A stretch of DNA of 64,000 nucleotides from Triatoma infestans (Eukaryota; Arthropoda; Insecta; Hemiptera; Reduviidae): positions 1 to 64,000 of the forward strand of contig JAAEAF010002810.1 of the NCBI GenBank assembly GCA_011037195.1. The letters are read 5' to 3'. Under the pieces are notes generated by a model that was not told the DNA's origin, ran no database searches, and saw nothing but the letters and a program-made list of their open reading frames with translations. Of the stretch, positions 23,802 to 34,239 are shown piece after piece (the stretch's first letter is position 1; each line of letters begins with the position of its first letter). A program made the position numbers and the translations under genes.

Positions 23802-24650
23802 TTACGTAAAGTAATTATTTGGTCCTCTAGGTTGTGTTATTTGTTGTGTTGTCTGTGAGGATTGTGAAGGTAAATTTTGTTGTTGTCTCATTGCTGAGGT
23901 TTGTCTTGTTTGTATGGACATTGTGGTTACTTTATTGGGTCTCATTGTTTTTTGTTGTTGATAATTAGAATTGTATAAACGATTGTTGGGTTTTACGAAA
24001 ATTGGTTGTCTGGGGAATGATGTTCCAGGGAAACGTGTGGGTGGTAAATTAGGTAATCTGTTTATTGTTTTATTGTTATTATCCGAGTTTTGTAAGTATT
24101 GGAAATCGTTTATTAGCAATTGTTCTACCTCTATAAGTGTTTTAGGGTTTCGGGTGGCTAAGTTGTTCCTTAATGGGTCTCTCAGTGATATTATGAAATT
24201 TGTTGTAACTATTAGTTCCTGAAATTGTATCAAATATTCTTTTTGTTGAATGGTACCGTCATCAAGTAGGTTTACTTTAGCTCTGAATAAATTAAATTTT
24301 TCTTTAATTTCTTTTAGGGTATTGAAAGCATTTTTGGAAGGGTTTATTTTCAGTATTTCTAACATTAAGCTAGCGGGTTCTTGTCTGTCTCCGAAGCTGT
24401 TTATCAAATGTACTTTTAATTCTTCCCAGGTAGTGAATCTAATATTCCTAAGGTTTTCGCTTGCTGTTCCTACTAATTTATTCTTTATATTTAAGAAGAC
24501 TATTTGTTTTTGTGTTGGTATTACGGCTGGTGTTAGAGTGTTTATTATTGTATTAATTTCGTCTATATTAAGGATAAATTGTGTTAAGGGTTTTCCATCG
24601 TATGTGGGGATTGAGTCTAATATAAGTTTCAGTTCTCCCATGCTTGCCAT
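23802..24650 (-). CDS. gag: Errantivirus Gag
   Basis: The only intact long gene of the provirus. The frame opens at 24701, but MASMGELK at 24650 (about 283 residues) is the more likely start because the preceding residues look like leader. It contains the capsid-like middle (TWEELKVHLINSFGDRQEP, LMLEILKINPSKNAFNTLKE) and a Gln/Pro/Arg-rich C-terminus. As in errantiviruses there is no CCHC zinc knuckle. Gag would form the particle shell. It is followed by the protease frame, with no separate start visible. Confidence 0.85.
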   Translation of the reverse strand: MASMGELKLILDSIPTYDGKPLTQFILNIDEINTIINTLTPAVIPTQKQIVFLNIKNKLVGTASENLRNIRFTTWEELKVHLINSFGDRQEPASLMLEILKINPSKNAFNTLKEIKEKFNLFRAKVNLLDDGTIQQKEYLIQFQELIVTTNFIISLRDPLRNNLATRNPKTLIEVEQLLINDFQYLQNSDNNNKTINRLPNLPPTRFPGTSFPRQPIFVKPNNRLYNSNYQQQKTMRPNKVTTMSIQTRQTSAMRQQQNLPSQSSQTTQQITQPRGPNNYFT

Positions 24651-25308
24651 TTTGGTGTGTGTATATATGAATGTAGGATGTATATAATGTAAACAATTCA
24701 AAATGAAATAAATAAAATTAAAAATAAAATACTTACTGAATTGAATATTTCAAACAAAAATTTGTTATTTACTTTTCCAATATCCAAAGTTACTACTTAA
24801 ATAATTCTGTTAGTTTCTTCAATTGATTTTAAATATAATCAATTATTTTATTTAGTTATTAATTGTTTCAATAAAATTGAAATTAATATTGAAATTGAAA
24901 ATTTAACTTTATAAAAATTTTGATAATAATTATTTCGAAATTATTTTTCGAATTTATATTATTTTCTTTTAAATTATTTAATAACAATAATTGTTACTCA
25001 CAATAATAATAGAATTAGTTGTACTGCAATTTTCATTTGCGGTGGCACTCGCTCTGCGGGCTTGATTAAATTTGGTGATTCTCTGGCACTCGCTCTGCGG
25101 GCTGTTGATTCTCTGAGACTCGATCTACGGCTGTTAATTCTCTGGCACTCGCTCTGCGGGCTGTTGATGTTGATTCTCTGGATGTGGTTCGTTTGATGTT
25201 GAAGGATGTGCATTCCGAAATAAAAGTTTGAAAACCACCGAAATGCTGCTTAAACGAGTTGTTTGCTTTGCAATCTCGACAACTATTTCGTTTTCGGGTG
25301 TGGTCCTA
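24651..25308 (-). other. Errantivirus 5' leader
   Basis: Non-coding sequence of about 650 bp between the primer site and gag. The part near the LTR carries a short tandem array (25044-25180) and the rest is AT-rich. A 71-residue frame at 24998-25213 simply reads through the array and is not credited as a gene. Confidence 0.75.
25044..25180 (-). repeat. Tandem repeat array in the provirus leader
   Basis: Four imperfect units of about 30-45 bp are built on 'ctctggcactcgctctgcgg'. One unit is diverged to 'gactcgatctacgg'. The array lies within 280 bp of the 5' LTR. In the related gypsy element the same position holds a protein-binding repeat array that acts as an insulator; any such role here is inference. 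Confidence 0.8.
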
Positions 25309-25320
25309 CCGACTGCGCCA
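25309..25320 (-). other. Primer-binding site, tRNA-Ser type
   Basis: On the minus strand TGGCGCAGTCGG directly abuts the LTR end. It continues with TAGGACC, complementary to a 3' end ...CCGACTGCGCCA. This is the serine-tRNA type known from 17.6/297-like errantiviruses. It fixes 25320 as the end of the 5' LTR. Confidence 0.85.
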
Positions 25321-25557
25321 ATTATGTAAGTTTTACTTAGAATTTACTTTAAAAAAAATGATTTTATTTCACATAGGAACGTTACACATACATACAGAGA
25401 TTAGATGAGATTTAAGCCAGAATCTAATTGAGAATGACAAATAACAATGATAAAGTCCTCTATATATATGATTATAGAGCGTGTGAACATTGCGTGGGCT
25501 TCTTATCACGGCGGCAGAGTTGCATAGACAAAAAGATAAAACAGGTGTCCTATAACT
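25320..25557 (-). mobile_element. Errantivirus 5' LTR
   Basis: 238 bp, AGTTATAGGACACC...ACATAATT on the minus strand. It is preceded by TGTA (25558-25561) within the LINE spacer and followed by the tRNA-Ser-type primer site. It differs from the other LTR at about five positions, so the insertion is fairly young. TATA near 25465 and AATAAA near 25365 mark the promoter and polyA parts. Confidence 0.88.
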
Positions 25558-26389
25558 TACACAATATAAGTTGCTATAAAAGACATTAATTATAAAATAA
25601 TTTAACTTCCCATTTAAAAAATACCTACAATGCATGAAACTACCAAATATGGTATAAATTAAATTATTATAAATTTTAATAAAGAAGAAAGAGAAACTGC
25701 CAAATAATGAATAGATTAAGTTAGTATAAATTTAATAAAGTAAAGAAAATAACTGCCAAATGATGAACAAATTAAATTATTTTAAATTTTAATAAAGTAT
25801 TTAACGGTAATTAAATTTCATTGGGAAGGTATATCGTCTGAATGATAAACAGAAATCACTGGAGCGCCATCAGTTTTCCTAATGAGCACTCTACCATTTT
25901 TCTCCTACACATATTTTATAATATTCAACTTCTTGGCAGCACGAGCCGCACCATATAGTTTCTTGAAATAAGGCGTGAGGGATTCATTCATGTAGATGAT
26001 GTGGTTCTCCTGTGCATCCCAGCCAATATGTCTGGTAGAAAAGTCCCTTTTGACTTTTCTCCTGGCAACGAGGTTATCACGAGTACTCCGTCTCAAAAAG
26101 TTAGCTATTATAGGCGGTGGACGTGGGGGATCAATAGTACTTGGAGTTGATTTCGCTCGATATACAAAATCTACTTCTCCCACGTCAACATCTAGAGCTA
26201 TTCCTATTTTATTTAACAAATCACTAGTATTTTCTCCTTGAACGAGCGGTATATTATGAATCTCCACAGTTTTGTCTCGTGAGGCCTGTTTCAATACTTC
26301 CACTGTCATCTGTAATTGTGATACCTTACTTGCAGGCAATCTCTTTTCAGAACTGAGCTCTTCTATTCGGGCAATGAGAGAATCTACCT
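25320..26389 (-). repeat. Duplicated block, original copy
   Basis: This is the source copy of the 1,070-bp block also found at 17240-18309. Here LINE ORF1 continues without interruption beyond 26389, so this is the ancestral arrangement. Confidence 0.88.
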
Positions 26390-26800
26390 TCGTCTGGAGA
26401 GCATTTGTTGTGTTAGTATTCTCTTTTATAGAACAATGACACGTATCCAGCGACTTCAGAATATCAGCATTTTGTACCTTCTGACTCTCTATAAAGTTAT
26501 TAAGAGCTGAGGTGTTACTTTGAACCGCTTTTAATAATTCTTTTAACGTATAAACGTCACTAGTAGAAGGTACTGTAGAGGGAACTGGAGATGCTGGCGT
26601 AGAATCTGTGCGAGCAACTCGCATATCTTTACTGCAGACAGCACATAGCCATGTCTTATTTAAGTCTTTTAACATTTCCAGTCGTCAGACGTAAGGCCAA
26701 CACACTCCAAATGAAATATTAATTTGCATTTGGCACACTGTGCATGTGAAACATTTGCAGCACGCGTAACTACAATATTACATTTACTACACTTGGCCAT
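25905..26800 (-). pseudogene. LINE ORF1 with PHD-like zinc finger and coiled coil
   Basis: The likely start is ATG near 26800: MAKCSKCNIVV, followed by CAKCKLIFHLECVG. A 1-nt deletion near 26675 shifts the frame to the 256-residue piece that opens with WLCAVC. Together these give a C-x2-C / C-x2-C-H-C / C-x2-C pattern of a PHD-like finger. A predicted coiled coil follows (leading residues ALQTKVDSLIARIEELSS). The C-terminal domain (IIANFLRRSTRDNL, FKKLYGAARAAKK) resembles nucleic-acid-binding ORF1 ends of insect LINEs. ORF1 proteins coat LINE RNA. The single frameshift makes it a recent pseudogene. Confidence 0.8.
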
Positions 26801-27099
26801 AATAATTTTATTTAAAAAGAATATTTTATATTATTTAAAAAATAGTTAATAGTAAAGGCACAAGTAATAAGTCTCTATTTACGGCAAACACAAGTGACCA
26901 AAGTTCAAAAAGAATGCAAACAAGCTAGACTCACCTACAGTTACACTATACACTTTATAAAATTAACTTAATTAATTTTAATAAATACAGCAAGCTGATG
27001 CTAGTTCAACTCGAAACAAACTGCACAAATTATAGACAATATTTAAATGTAAATAACTATAACAAGAAAAAGTCAAAAAATAGTAAATAACTATAAGAA

Positions 27100-27375
27100 A
27101 AATTAAATTTATTACGGACACGATGTGAACAAGTCTGAGTCAGATCAGAGAGAGAGAGAGAGAGTGAGAGAGAGAGACAAAATCGAGAATCTCACTCGCT
27201 ACTCAGGCCAGACTTGAGTGGGAGTCCCTGTATATATGCAGCTGCGCTAACCCAACAAGGGAGTCTTACAACAGTTTTAGAAAAGTTAACCACGAATCAG
27301 CAACCAACTACTACCCTTCCCTTCACTCACTCTAAATCTCTCTGCTTTGAATATCTCTCTTCGGATCCTATTACA
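27100..27375 (-). mobile_element. LTR-C, copy in opposite orientation
   Basis: The reverse complement shares about 190 bp with 13790-14020. It has a TATA-like 'catatatacaggg', a (TC)n tract near 27150-27180 and an AATAAA-like 'gtaataaattt' near 27115. It lies directly upstream of LINE ORF1. It could be an independent LTR or a piece recruited as 5' sequence of the LINE. Confidence 0.6.
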
Positions 27376-27409
27376 AGGACAAATGTTTGACAGACGGCGA
27401 TTTTTAATA

Positions 27410-27570
27410 GTGGGCATGTGGTAAGCACGCCGCGGTTTCCTCGCCCTTTTAGTTCTGACATTCGCTACCTACTGTAGCTTCCCACTTTTTCTCATCATGG
27501 TGGTTGAACAACGACTTTGCCCTCACGGGAATCGAACCCTGAATTCTCGCACAAAAGGCGGCTTTTTACC
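27410..27570 (-). mobile_element. SINE-B related segment
   Basis: The minus strand has 'gaattcagggttcgattcccg' (B box) as at 8555-8640. It is followed by a body with 'caccatgatgagaaaaag' that is shared with 29690-29865. Confidence 0.55.
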
Positions 27571-27574
27571 TGCC

Positions 27575-28589
27575 AATAGCGTTTAAAAAAAAAATTAAGT
27601 ACTTTTTCCTCCATTATTACACGACGGTGGGATAGTAAGTAGTCTTTCCTAAGTAGTTACTGGAAGGGTGAAAATTTTCTAGATATACAGTGCAATGGAG
27701 TTCCGTTTTGTTCAAAAGAATTTCTAGTCCTTTATTACCTTATTCAGACGGTAAGTGGTCTTATTGTGGCACCTAAGAACTGCTTCCTTTTTTTATTTTT
27801 ATCTCTCATTCCACAGTCAGTCGCACAGCTCATCTTATATTATTTCTATCTGTTGGCATTGTACTCTCAGACTGTACTGTAAAACAGCTATACACCACTG
27901 ACATACTTCTCTCTCATCCAGTCGCATTCATATTCCACTTCTCACCGACTTACTCCGCCGACGGCACCGTATGCTTCTCTTGAATACCAATTCTCCTTTT
28001 CTTTTTCTTTTTTTGTCATTTTATTTTTTTATACATATTCTCTTATCTTCCTTCCACAAAACCCTTCCTCCCATTGTACCACATTTTATATCTACCTTTT
28101 AACACGCACTCACTCCTACACACACACCCACAAACAAACAGGCTTGCCACTTCTATCCGCCTAGTTCTATAGGCTGACTGAAAATATTATACTCTTAAAT
28201 TTATAACGGACTAGTGGGGACTTGTGATCCAGTTTGCTATCTTCTTGCTATCTGTCATCTCTCAAGAGGAGGAATGGGTTCTTTGCTAATACATTTTTCT
28301 GCCACTACTATGTTATGCTATATCTCTTAAGCATACTTTTACTTTTTTAAGTATGAAAGTATGTATGTAATAAATATTATTAAAAGATATATTCATGTTT
28401 TGTGTTGTTGAATAAGCAGATTTTTTTTGTTTCCCCATCTTAGGCATTTAATAATATTTTTTAAATATTTAAGCAATTTCTTTATGGCAAACCTTAATGA
28501 AGAACTACGAAATTTCGAAGGTATTCAAATCAGAAAAAGTACACATTAAATTTTTTTCAACATCGATTTTTTTTAATTTTACTAATTTA
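27575..28589. other. No assignable feature
   Basis: Mixed AT-rich DNA with CT-rich stretches. I see no RT or transposase motif. Confidence 0.4.
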
Positions 28590-29440
28590 TTAGTAAGAGA
28601 AAGTACTGTAATCGTGTCAAATTTGCTATATTGAGTATTCACGGAAAATATCCGTTTTGAGATCTCCTGAGACCAAAAAAGTGGTTATTACCAATTGGTC
28701 TGGGTGTATGGGCTTGGGGGACAGCAAATCTCTTCTTTTTTTTGTGTGTATTTTATTAAGAAATTCACAACTATACAGACAGTTAAATAAGTAAATATGA
28801 TGGTAGTGACATTAAAAGGACGTGAAAGTCTTGCTGGGAGATGCCCCCCCCCATTAGAGGTACTCACTAATTATGACTAGAAAAGCAAATCTCAAAAATG
28901 AAAAATCCCAGAATATTCTAATTTGATATTTCTTCAAAGTGCTATGAGGTGACCTGAAAATAAGCTTTACGTAAAAAATCGTTAAATCAGAAATGCCACT
29001 TTACTGAGTAGTTTGTTCAATTTTTTTGTAATTTTCTCAAAAACCGATTGTAACAATTTCCTCTAAACAATATATATGAACTACTTATAGAAAGAGCTAC
29101 TACATTTATTTGAAACTTTTTTCTAGAAAAATTTATTTAAGGGAGGGAGACTATGTTTTTCTCTAAGTGTTATCATAGTTGATTATATAATTCTACCATC
29201 TAGAACAAAACTAGTAATAAATAAATTACCTAAATTTCGAGTTTCAAGAAATCCAGTTAACCGGAAGTGAGTTTTTCTGAAAAGTTTTTTCAGTTTTTTG
29301 CTATTTTCTCCTTAAAAAAATCACCGCCGAATTTCATTAAATTTGATATAATAACTATAAAATTTGACAGTTACAATTTTGTATACTTCCAGTAAGAGAA
29401 AGTTGTGTGAGTATTTCTCAACAGATTTTTTTTTTTTTTA
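28590..29440 (+). repeat. Dispersed repeat X, near-full copy
   Basis: It begins 'agtaagagaaagtactgtaa' and ends near 'agtaagagaaagttgtgtga', matching both ends of the copy at 4190-5115. Shared landmarks include 'tgtcaaattt', 'ccaaaaaagtggtt' and 'gttaaccggaag'. Length is about 850 bp, with no coding potential. Confidence 0.65.
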
Positions 29441-29551
29441 AATAAACAATTAGAATTTACATGAATGGTTCAGTTTATCAACCGAGTTATTGTTGAATGA
29501 ATTAATAAATTATGTGTCGAAGACTGGTCAAATGAACCAGAAACTTACTTT

Positions 29552-29590
29552 TACCGATTTTTTGGCAAACTTCATTGCCTTTTTCAGGGA
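29552..29590 (-). ncRNA. Hammerhead ribozyme remnant (Penelope type)
   Basis: It aligns with the intact motif at 33728-33764, but the core reads CTGAAAA and CAAAA in place of CTGAAGA and GAAAC. Stem II halves GGC/GCC remain. Inactive by sequence. Confidence 0.5.
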
Positions 29591-29689
29591 AAGTGAGTTT
29601 ATATGAAGCAACTAGTAACTTTTTTTTGTTTTTGTACTGTAAAATATGTTATAAGTTTAAAAAAATAAACAATGGCGCAACAGCCCATA

Positions 29690-29865
29690 GGTTAAGTACT
29701 CTTGCCGCTAAGTTCTTGTATTCGCTACCTAGGTGCGCTACCAACTGTAGCTGCCCCTTTTTCTCACGATGCTGAGTCAACACCAACTTTGTCGTCACAG
29801 GAATTGAATCCTGAAACGCGTGAGGAGATAAGTTTAAAAGTTCCACTAAAAATTCTTTTTCCACA
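29690..29865 (-). mobile_element. SINE-B related segment
   Basis: The minus strand has a decayed B box (ggattcaattcct) and shares the 'gaaaaaggggcagctacag' type body with 27410-27570. No target duplication was recognised. Confidence 0.5.
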
Positions 29866-30029
29866 CCTTTAAGACTATCTCCAAATTTAAGCTTTTTGAT
29901 AAAAAACAGGAAACTTATCGAAACTTTGGCATAATTGTATGTTTATTTCCTGGCCGATCCACACCAAATTTCTTCATAATATTCTTGTTGATAGGAAGAC
30001 ATATTTTTTGTTTGTTTTAAATTTAAGGC

Positions 30030-30240
30030 GCGTCAGCATTAATGGTCATTGGCGCTCGGAGCCTTCTCAGTGTACTGCCCGCCTCCGGACAGTGTTCTCT
30101 CGTTACAGACAATTCTGTCCATCACCGGACAGTGAGCTGTAGAAGCTTCTAGGTAGAAAAATTCTAAGAATAGCACAGCTGGACTCGAACCCTGATCATC
30201 CGCGTAGGAGTCCAGCACGCTAACCACTAAGATACTCCCT
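30030..30240 (-). mobile_element. tRNA-derived SINE (SINE-C)
   Basis: The head on the minus strand has an A-box-like 'tagtggttagcgtg' and B box 'ggttcgagtcc'. The body has 'tcactgtccggtgatggaca', 'ctgtaacgagagaac' and 'tacactgagaaggctc'. Related pieces lie at 46490, 52550, 58230 and 62160, so the family is the most frequent SINE here. Confidence 0.75.
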
Positions 30241-31918
30241 TCCTTAGGAAGATATATTACAAAATATTTTCAGTTATAATAGCTTTAACATAACAGTATG
30301 ACTTTTTTTTTAATTAAAGATAAACAAAGATATAGAAGATGATAAGAACTTAGGGTTTATTACAATATATATCACAAGGATAGAGAACATCATAAGATAA
30401 CAATATGGTAAGGGTTTAGTACAAAGGTGGGGAAAAGTAAATAAGTTAGAATGTGAGCCTAGAAATAAGGATAGTGAGTTAACTGAAAAAAAGGGAAACC
30501 CTAGAATAAGGGCCAATTCGTTGACACACTTTATTTTCTTCTCTTTTTCCCTTGAGCGTCAACCGTCCGCATGTGACAATCAATTTTATCTTCTCCATTT
30601 CCTTCCCCATGGGCCTAATTTTCTTATTCATTCATATAAATATATATTATATATATAATATTATTTATATATAATATTATATGTATTTAATATTTAAAAA
30701 AATTTTAATGTAAATCAGTCAAATATTATTTTATGTTTATCAAAATGGTTAATACCTTATACTCTAAATTATTACTACCCTAAGAGGAAGTATTGCGATA
30801 TGTGTCAAATTTTCAAAATAATTTTTCGTCGAAATTATATTTTGATTGAGACAAGAATATTTTTCTAAATGTATAGCATTATATTTCAAATGTTAGTAGA
30901 GGTTTTTCAATGTTATTGGCGTTTTCATCTGGATTGCAATGTGTTCAATTTAACTACTACCTGCCTTGGGTAGATACCATATACCCTCACGTTTCTATAA
31001 TTATGTTAGGGTCAATGAGTGAAAGTTTCAAGTTTACATAATATTTATCAACTTCACAGGTAATTTAAAATGAATCAATGCCTCAATAATTGAGCTCTAT
31101 TCACTCTATAAAAACCTGTTTGAAATCTAAAAAACAAAATACAGAACAGAGAGACATCATTATTAAGTTCGCAATATTTTCTGAGTGCTTTCCTTTTAAC
31201 ATTAACTTCCTATCCGTTGTCCCTCCAGCTTCTGGAAACTGTACCAGTTTTCCGTTATAATATTCTCTGAATAGCTCCTGAGTCTTTTCATTACAATATC
31301 AGTTAAATTTAATATATAAAATATTTTGAAGAGTTATTCCTAAATGAGGTAAATTGGAGTTTTATCAAATTTCTTAATTGTGAGAAATAACCGACTTAAC
31401 TGCAGTCTCCGGCATTTTTTCATGATCCCATATATTTAATTAGATTATAATTCATTCTATTATGTAAACATTCACTTCCATATTTAAATATTTCGGCAGG
31501 GTTATAAGTTATAACCCTCTTTAAAATGCTTGTGGCATATTCTGATCTCATCATATGAAGAATCTCAATGTCAGTTTGAAGATGCTCTTCGTTATTTATA
31601 TCATTATTATATCTCTGTACTATCAGATTCACAATCTAAGGTTTGCTCAAAATTTAGTCTGCCCTCTTTCCATTATCTTGGTTAACCAATTAGAGTTGCT
31701 TGTTTGCTTCGGTATATACGTACTTTCAATTTTGCCTGGAAGCCTATTCTTATTTTCCTAACTGAGTGATAAGATTTTCTTTCTCTTTTTTCCTTATTCA
31801 ATTTCCTTCCTTATCCATTATCTTTCTGCATATCTCCATTGCCTTTTTTTTTTTTAAGTATATGCTTCTCTTTTATTCCTTCAGTCTCTTTGTAATATTC
31901 CTGTATGTTACTATTCTT
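30241..31918. other. AT-rich DNA with a short repeat X scrap
   Basis: About 30770-30860 matches the start of repeat X ('taagaggaagtattgcgata'). The rest shows nothing I can assign. The 70-residue minus-strand frame at 31420-31632 has no recognised relatives. Confidence 0.4.
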
Positions 31919-31919
31919 T

Positions 31920-32545
31920 TACGTGAGCCTGGGAAGACTAGCCACGGTTTTTCAGGCGGAGCTAGTTGCAATTATTACCTGCGCCACCGAAATAAGAAGA
32001 CGGGGAGTGCATAACTCCAGAATTGTCATTTATTCGGATAATTAATTGCCCTGCGGGCAATTGACTCGTAGGAGATCAGCTCATGGCTGGTGTGGGATTG
32101 CCTAGGTGCAATCAGGGAAATCAGTAGCCATAATAAGGTTTTCCTGGTCTGGGTACTTTAGCATTCGGGTCACAGAGGCAATGAGGCAGCAGATCGTTTG
32201 GCCCGGGAGGGTAAGAGATGGGCGAGATGCCTCAGGAGTGCATCCATTAGGACATGGATGCACGATCAATCAAGAGAATGGTGGGCTAAAACCCAAGGCC
32301 AAATGCAGGCGAAAACGTTCATTCATAGCTACTTGCCCAGGCTAACTCCAGAACTACTGTAATTAGGCCGGGTGACCATAAGGATAGCAGTTGGCGTTCT
32401 CACTCGCCGTTGTAGACTTAATAAGCCCATGCATCGCAAAAGGAAGGAGGTGCAAGGAAAAAGAGGGAACAGCACTGCACGTTCAATGTCAGTGCGAGGA
32501 GCTTGTATGGCTGAGGTGTGGCCTCTTTGGAGAGGAGAAGCTGGC
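31920..32545 (+). pseudogene. RNase H domain and C-terminus of a LINE (LINE-H)
   Basis: Shifted frames give LGRLATVFQAELVAI (with the catalytic Glu context), then ISSWLVWDCLGAIREIS, then HSGHRGNEAADRLAREG (catalytic Asp context). A C-terminal segment follows with VGVLTRRCRLNKPMHR and LHVQCQCEELVWLRC. An RNase H domain followed by a Cys/His tail is found in I-, LOA- and some Jockey-group LINEs. Several frameshifts and a stop near 32360 break it. RT and endonuclease are absent, so the copy is 5'-truncated. Confidence 0.75.
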
Positions 32546-32815
32546 GCCTACAAGCCTCAGCCAGGGGCCTCTCTCGGGTCTATTAAGTCTATTAAGGCAG
32601 ACAGGACCCGAGAGGGTGCTCTGATCCGGGTGCTCTGAGAGAAAGCTCTCTACTGACCACCTATGATCCTCCCCAGATTCCATAGTTCAAATAACGGACA
32701 GGACTGGAGAGGGGTCTCCAACTTAGGAGATGCCACAATAGAACCTTGGGGGTGGCGGTGGCGCAGGCTGAAGAGCCAATCCCTCCACAGAATCCTTCTG
32801 CGTAATTGCTTGAAC
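32546..32815 (+). mobile_element. 3' end of LINE-H
   Basis: It carries the end of the frame (SQGPLSGLLSLLRQTGPERVL region) and a GC-rich 3' UTR with 'gaggggtctccaact' and 'gccacaatag'. The same sequence ends the fragment at 34858-35092. Confidence 0.75.
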
Positions 32816-33310
32816 ACATTCTTCATTAAACTAGTCTAAATTTCACTGTAATTCTTTCTGGTTTATTGCATGATCAGCAACCTCTTTTACAAAACCTTGC
32901 ACCATTCCTGGTTACAAAATTTTTCTTCCAGCCACACGGAAATTTAGCCTTAAAGTTTTCTTTGAAAAAAGCTCGTTAGTTCTTTTTTTCGAACTAATCT
33001 AAATCGGAGAATAATTTCTGTAGCACTTTCAAACATTTTTCAGGTTTTAACATATAACAATAATAGAATGAAACATTTTCACACCTGGAATATAATAGGA
33101 AATTACCTTTTATTCCAATCCTTCTTTATAAAAATTTAAACTGAGGTTTCTGTGGCCTATCCCTATTGTTTTTGTTCGAACCTCTAACCTAATCTTTGTT
33201 GGGGTTTGTAAAAAAAAAAAAAAAAAAAAATCAAGTCAGTCTCGTAGGGACGTTAAAAGCAGTACACATCGCTTTGTGTTTAACAGAAAATAATAAAGTA
33301 AAGTAAAGTA

Positions 33311-33498
33311 ATGCCTATTTTTTCAGGCGGGCTTACGTCCAACTACCAAATTAAGTGTCGTGGACGGGGGCGGAAGCACCTACTTTACTATTAACATTTT
33401 TTTTAAACAAATATAAAATTTAGTTATACGCTGGACTCGAAGTGGGGTCCCCCCACTTACAAGTCCATGCTCATAACCAATACACTAACACCCGCCCC
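33311..33498 (-). mobile_element. tRNA-derived SINE (SINE-A)
   Basis: Reverse-complement copy of 11317-11515. The head is at the right end (gggcgggtgttagtgtattgg) and the tail meets a (taaag)n tract near 33290-33310. The B box is decayed. Confidence 0.8.
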
Positions 33499-33727
33499 AA
33501 CAGAAAATAATAGTTTATATATTATGGTTAAATCTTAGAAAATTTATTAACTATGTCAATGTTATAATGATTTCTAGTGCTTTGTGAAGATTTTTGAAAC
33601 TTTTACTTTTTCCCTGGACAATAATTAAGAAATCAAAAAGGGCAGCAGTTGGGTAAATTATTATTGTATAATGTTGTAAATTGGATTTTGAGGTTCGGTT
33701 ATACAAAAGAACTCTTTTTAAATTTCT

Positions 33728-33764
33728 ACCGACGTTTCGGCAAATGTATTGCCTTCTTCAGGGT
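33728..33764 (-). ncRNA. Hammerhead ribozyme motif, Penelope type
   Basis: The minus strand reads ACC-CTGAAGA-A-GGC...GCC-GAAACGTC-GGT. All core boxes of a type I hammerhead are present: CTGANGA, GAAAC, and cleavage after GTC. Stem I is ACC/GGT and stem II GGC/GCC. Stem III is only the self-complementary ACGT, so two copies may need to pair to cleave. It lies about 500 bp downstream of the Penelope-like element on the same strand. Published Penelope-like elements carry hammerheads in their terminal repeats, and this fits that pattern. Confidence 0.7.
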
Positions 33765-34239
33765 CTGTACAAAGGTTTTATACAAATCAATAAAAAATAG
33801 AAACAACATAAAATATGAACTTGAAATAAATATTTTCAGAAAAAACATTTTTTAAAATAAACTATATAAATAAACAGTATGATATATTGTTTATTTAATA
33901 TATTGTTTATATATTGCACATTTAAATTCATTTTAAACTATTGTTGTAGAACAGATCAATATTAAACTAAATCACATCTATTAAAACTTTGACAATATGT
34001 GGCATATATAAGAGTAAAGTATGGAAATAACTTAGGAAATGTGCTTACAAAAATTTTCACTTAGAATTACAGTAGTAATTTCTCTAGTTTAACCTGTGAC
34101 ATACCATCACCAAGTGTTACGGACATTGGCTAGGTCAAGTGTTTATAAAGGGCTAGGAGAGCGGATGGGAAAACCGTGTCTTAGTCTGTATGTTGTTTTG
34201 GAAATTCCAGGAGATTGTTATAACTGAGGGATAGATTTT

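Larger units (their letters stand above)
14025..27090 (-). mobile_element. CR1/L2-like LINE split by an errantivirus
   Basis: On the minus strand the parts run ORF1 (26800-25905), spacer, errantivirus insertion, spacer, ORF2 (17122-14322) and 3' UTR ending in a stem-loop and a TTTC-rich tail near 14030. Without the provirus and the duplicated block the LINE would be about 5 kb. Both ORFs are broken by frameshifts. Inverted LTR-C copies abut both ends, so the true 5' end is uncertain. Confidence 0.8.

Noticed and set aside
24998..25213. 71-residue Arg/Ser-rich frame in the provirus leader
   Set aside because: It only translates the tandem repeat array, and no such protein is known at this position.
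25320..26389. A 1,070-bp LTR for the errantivirus
   Set aside because: The TGTA target duplication, AGTTATAG start and primer site define a 238-bp LTR; the remaining 832 bp are LINE sequence continuous with ORF1.
13790..27375. A 13.5-kb giant DNA transposon (Maverick-like) with long inverted repeats
   Set aside because: No Maverick-type genes (DNA polymerase B, capsid, ATPase, retroviral-like integrase of its own) are present; the ends look like LTRs and the inside is a LINE plus errantivirus.
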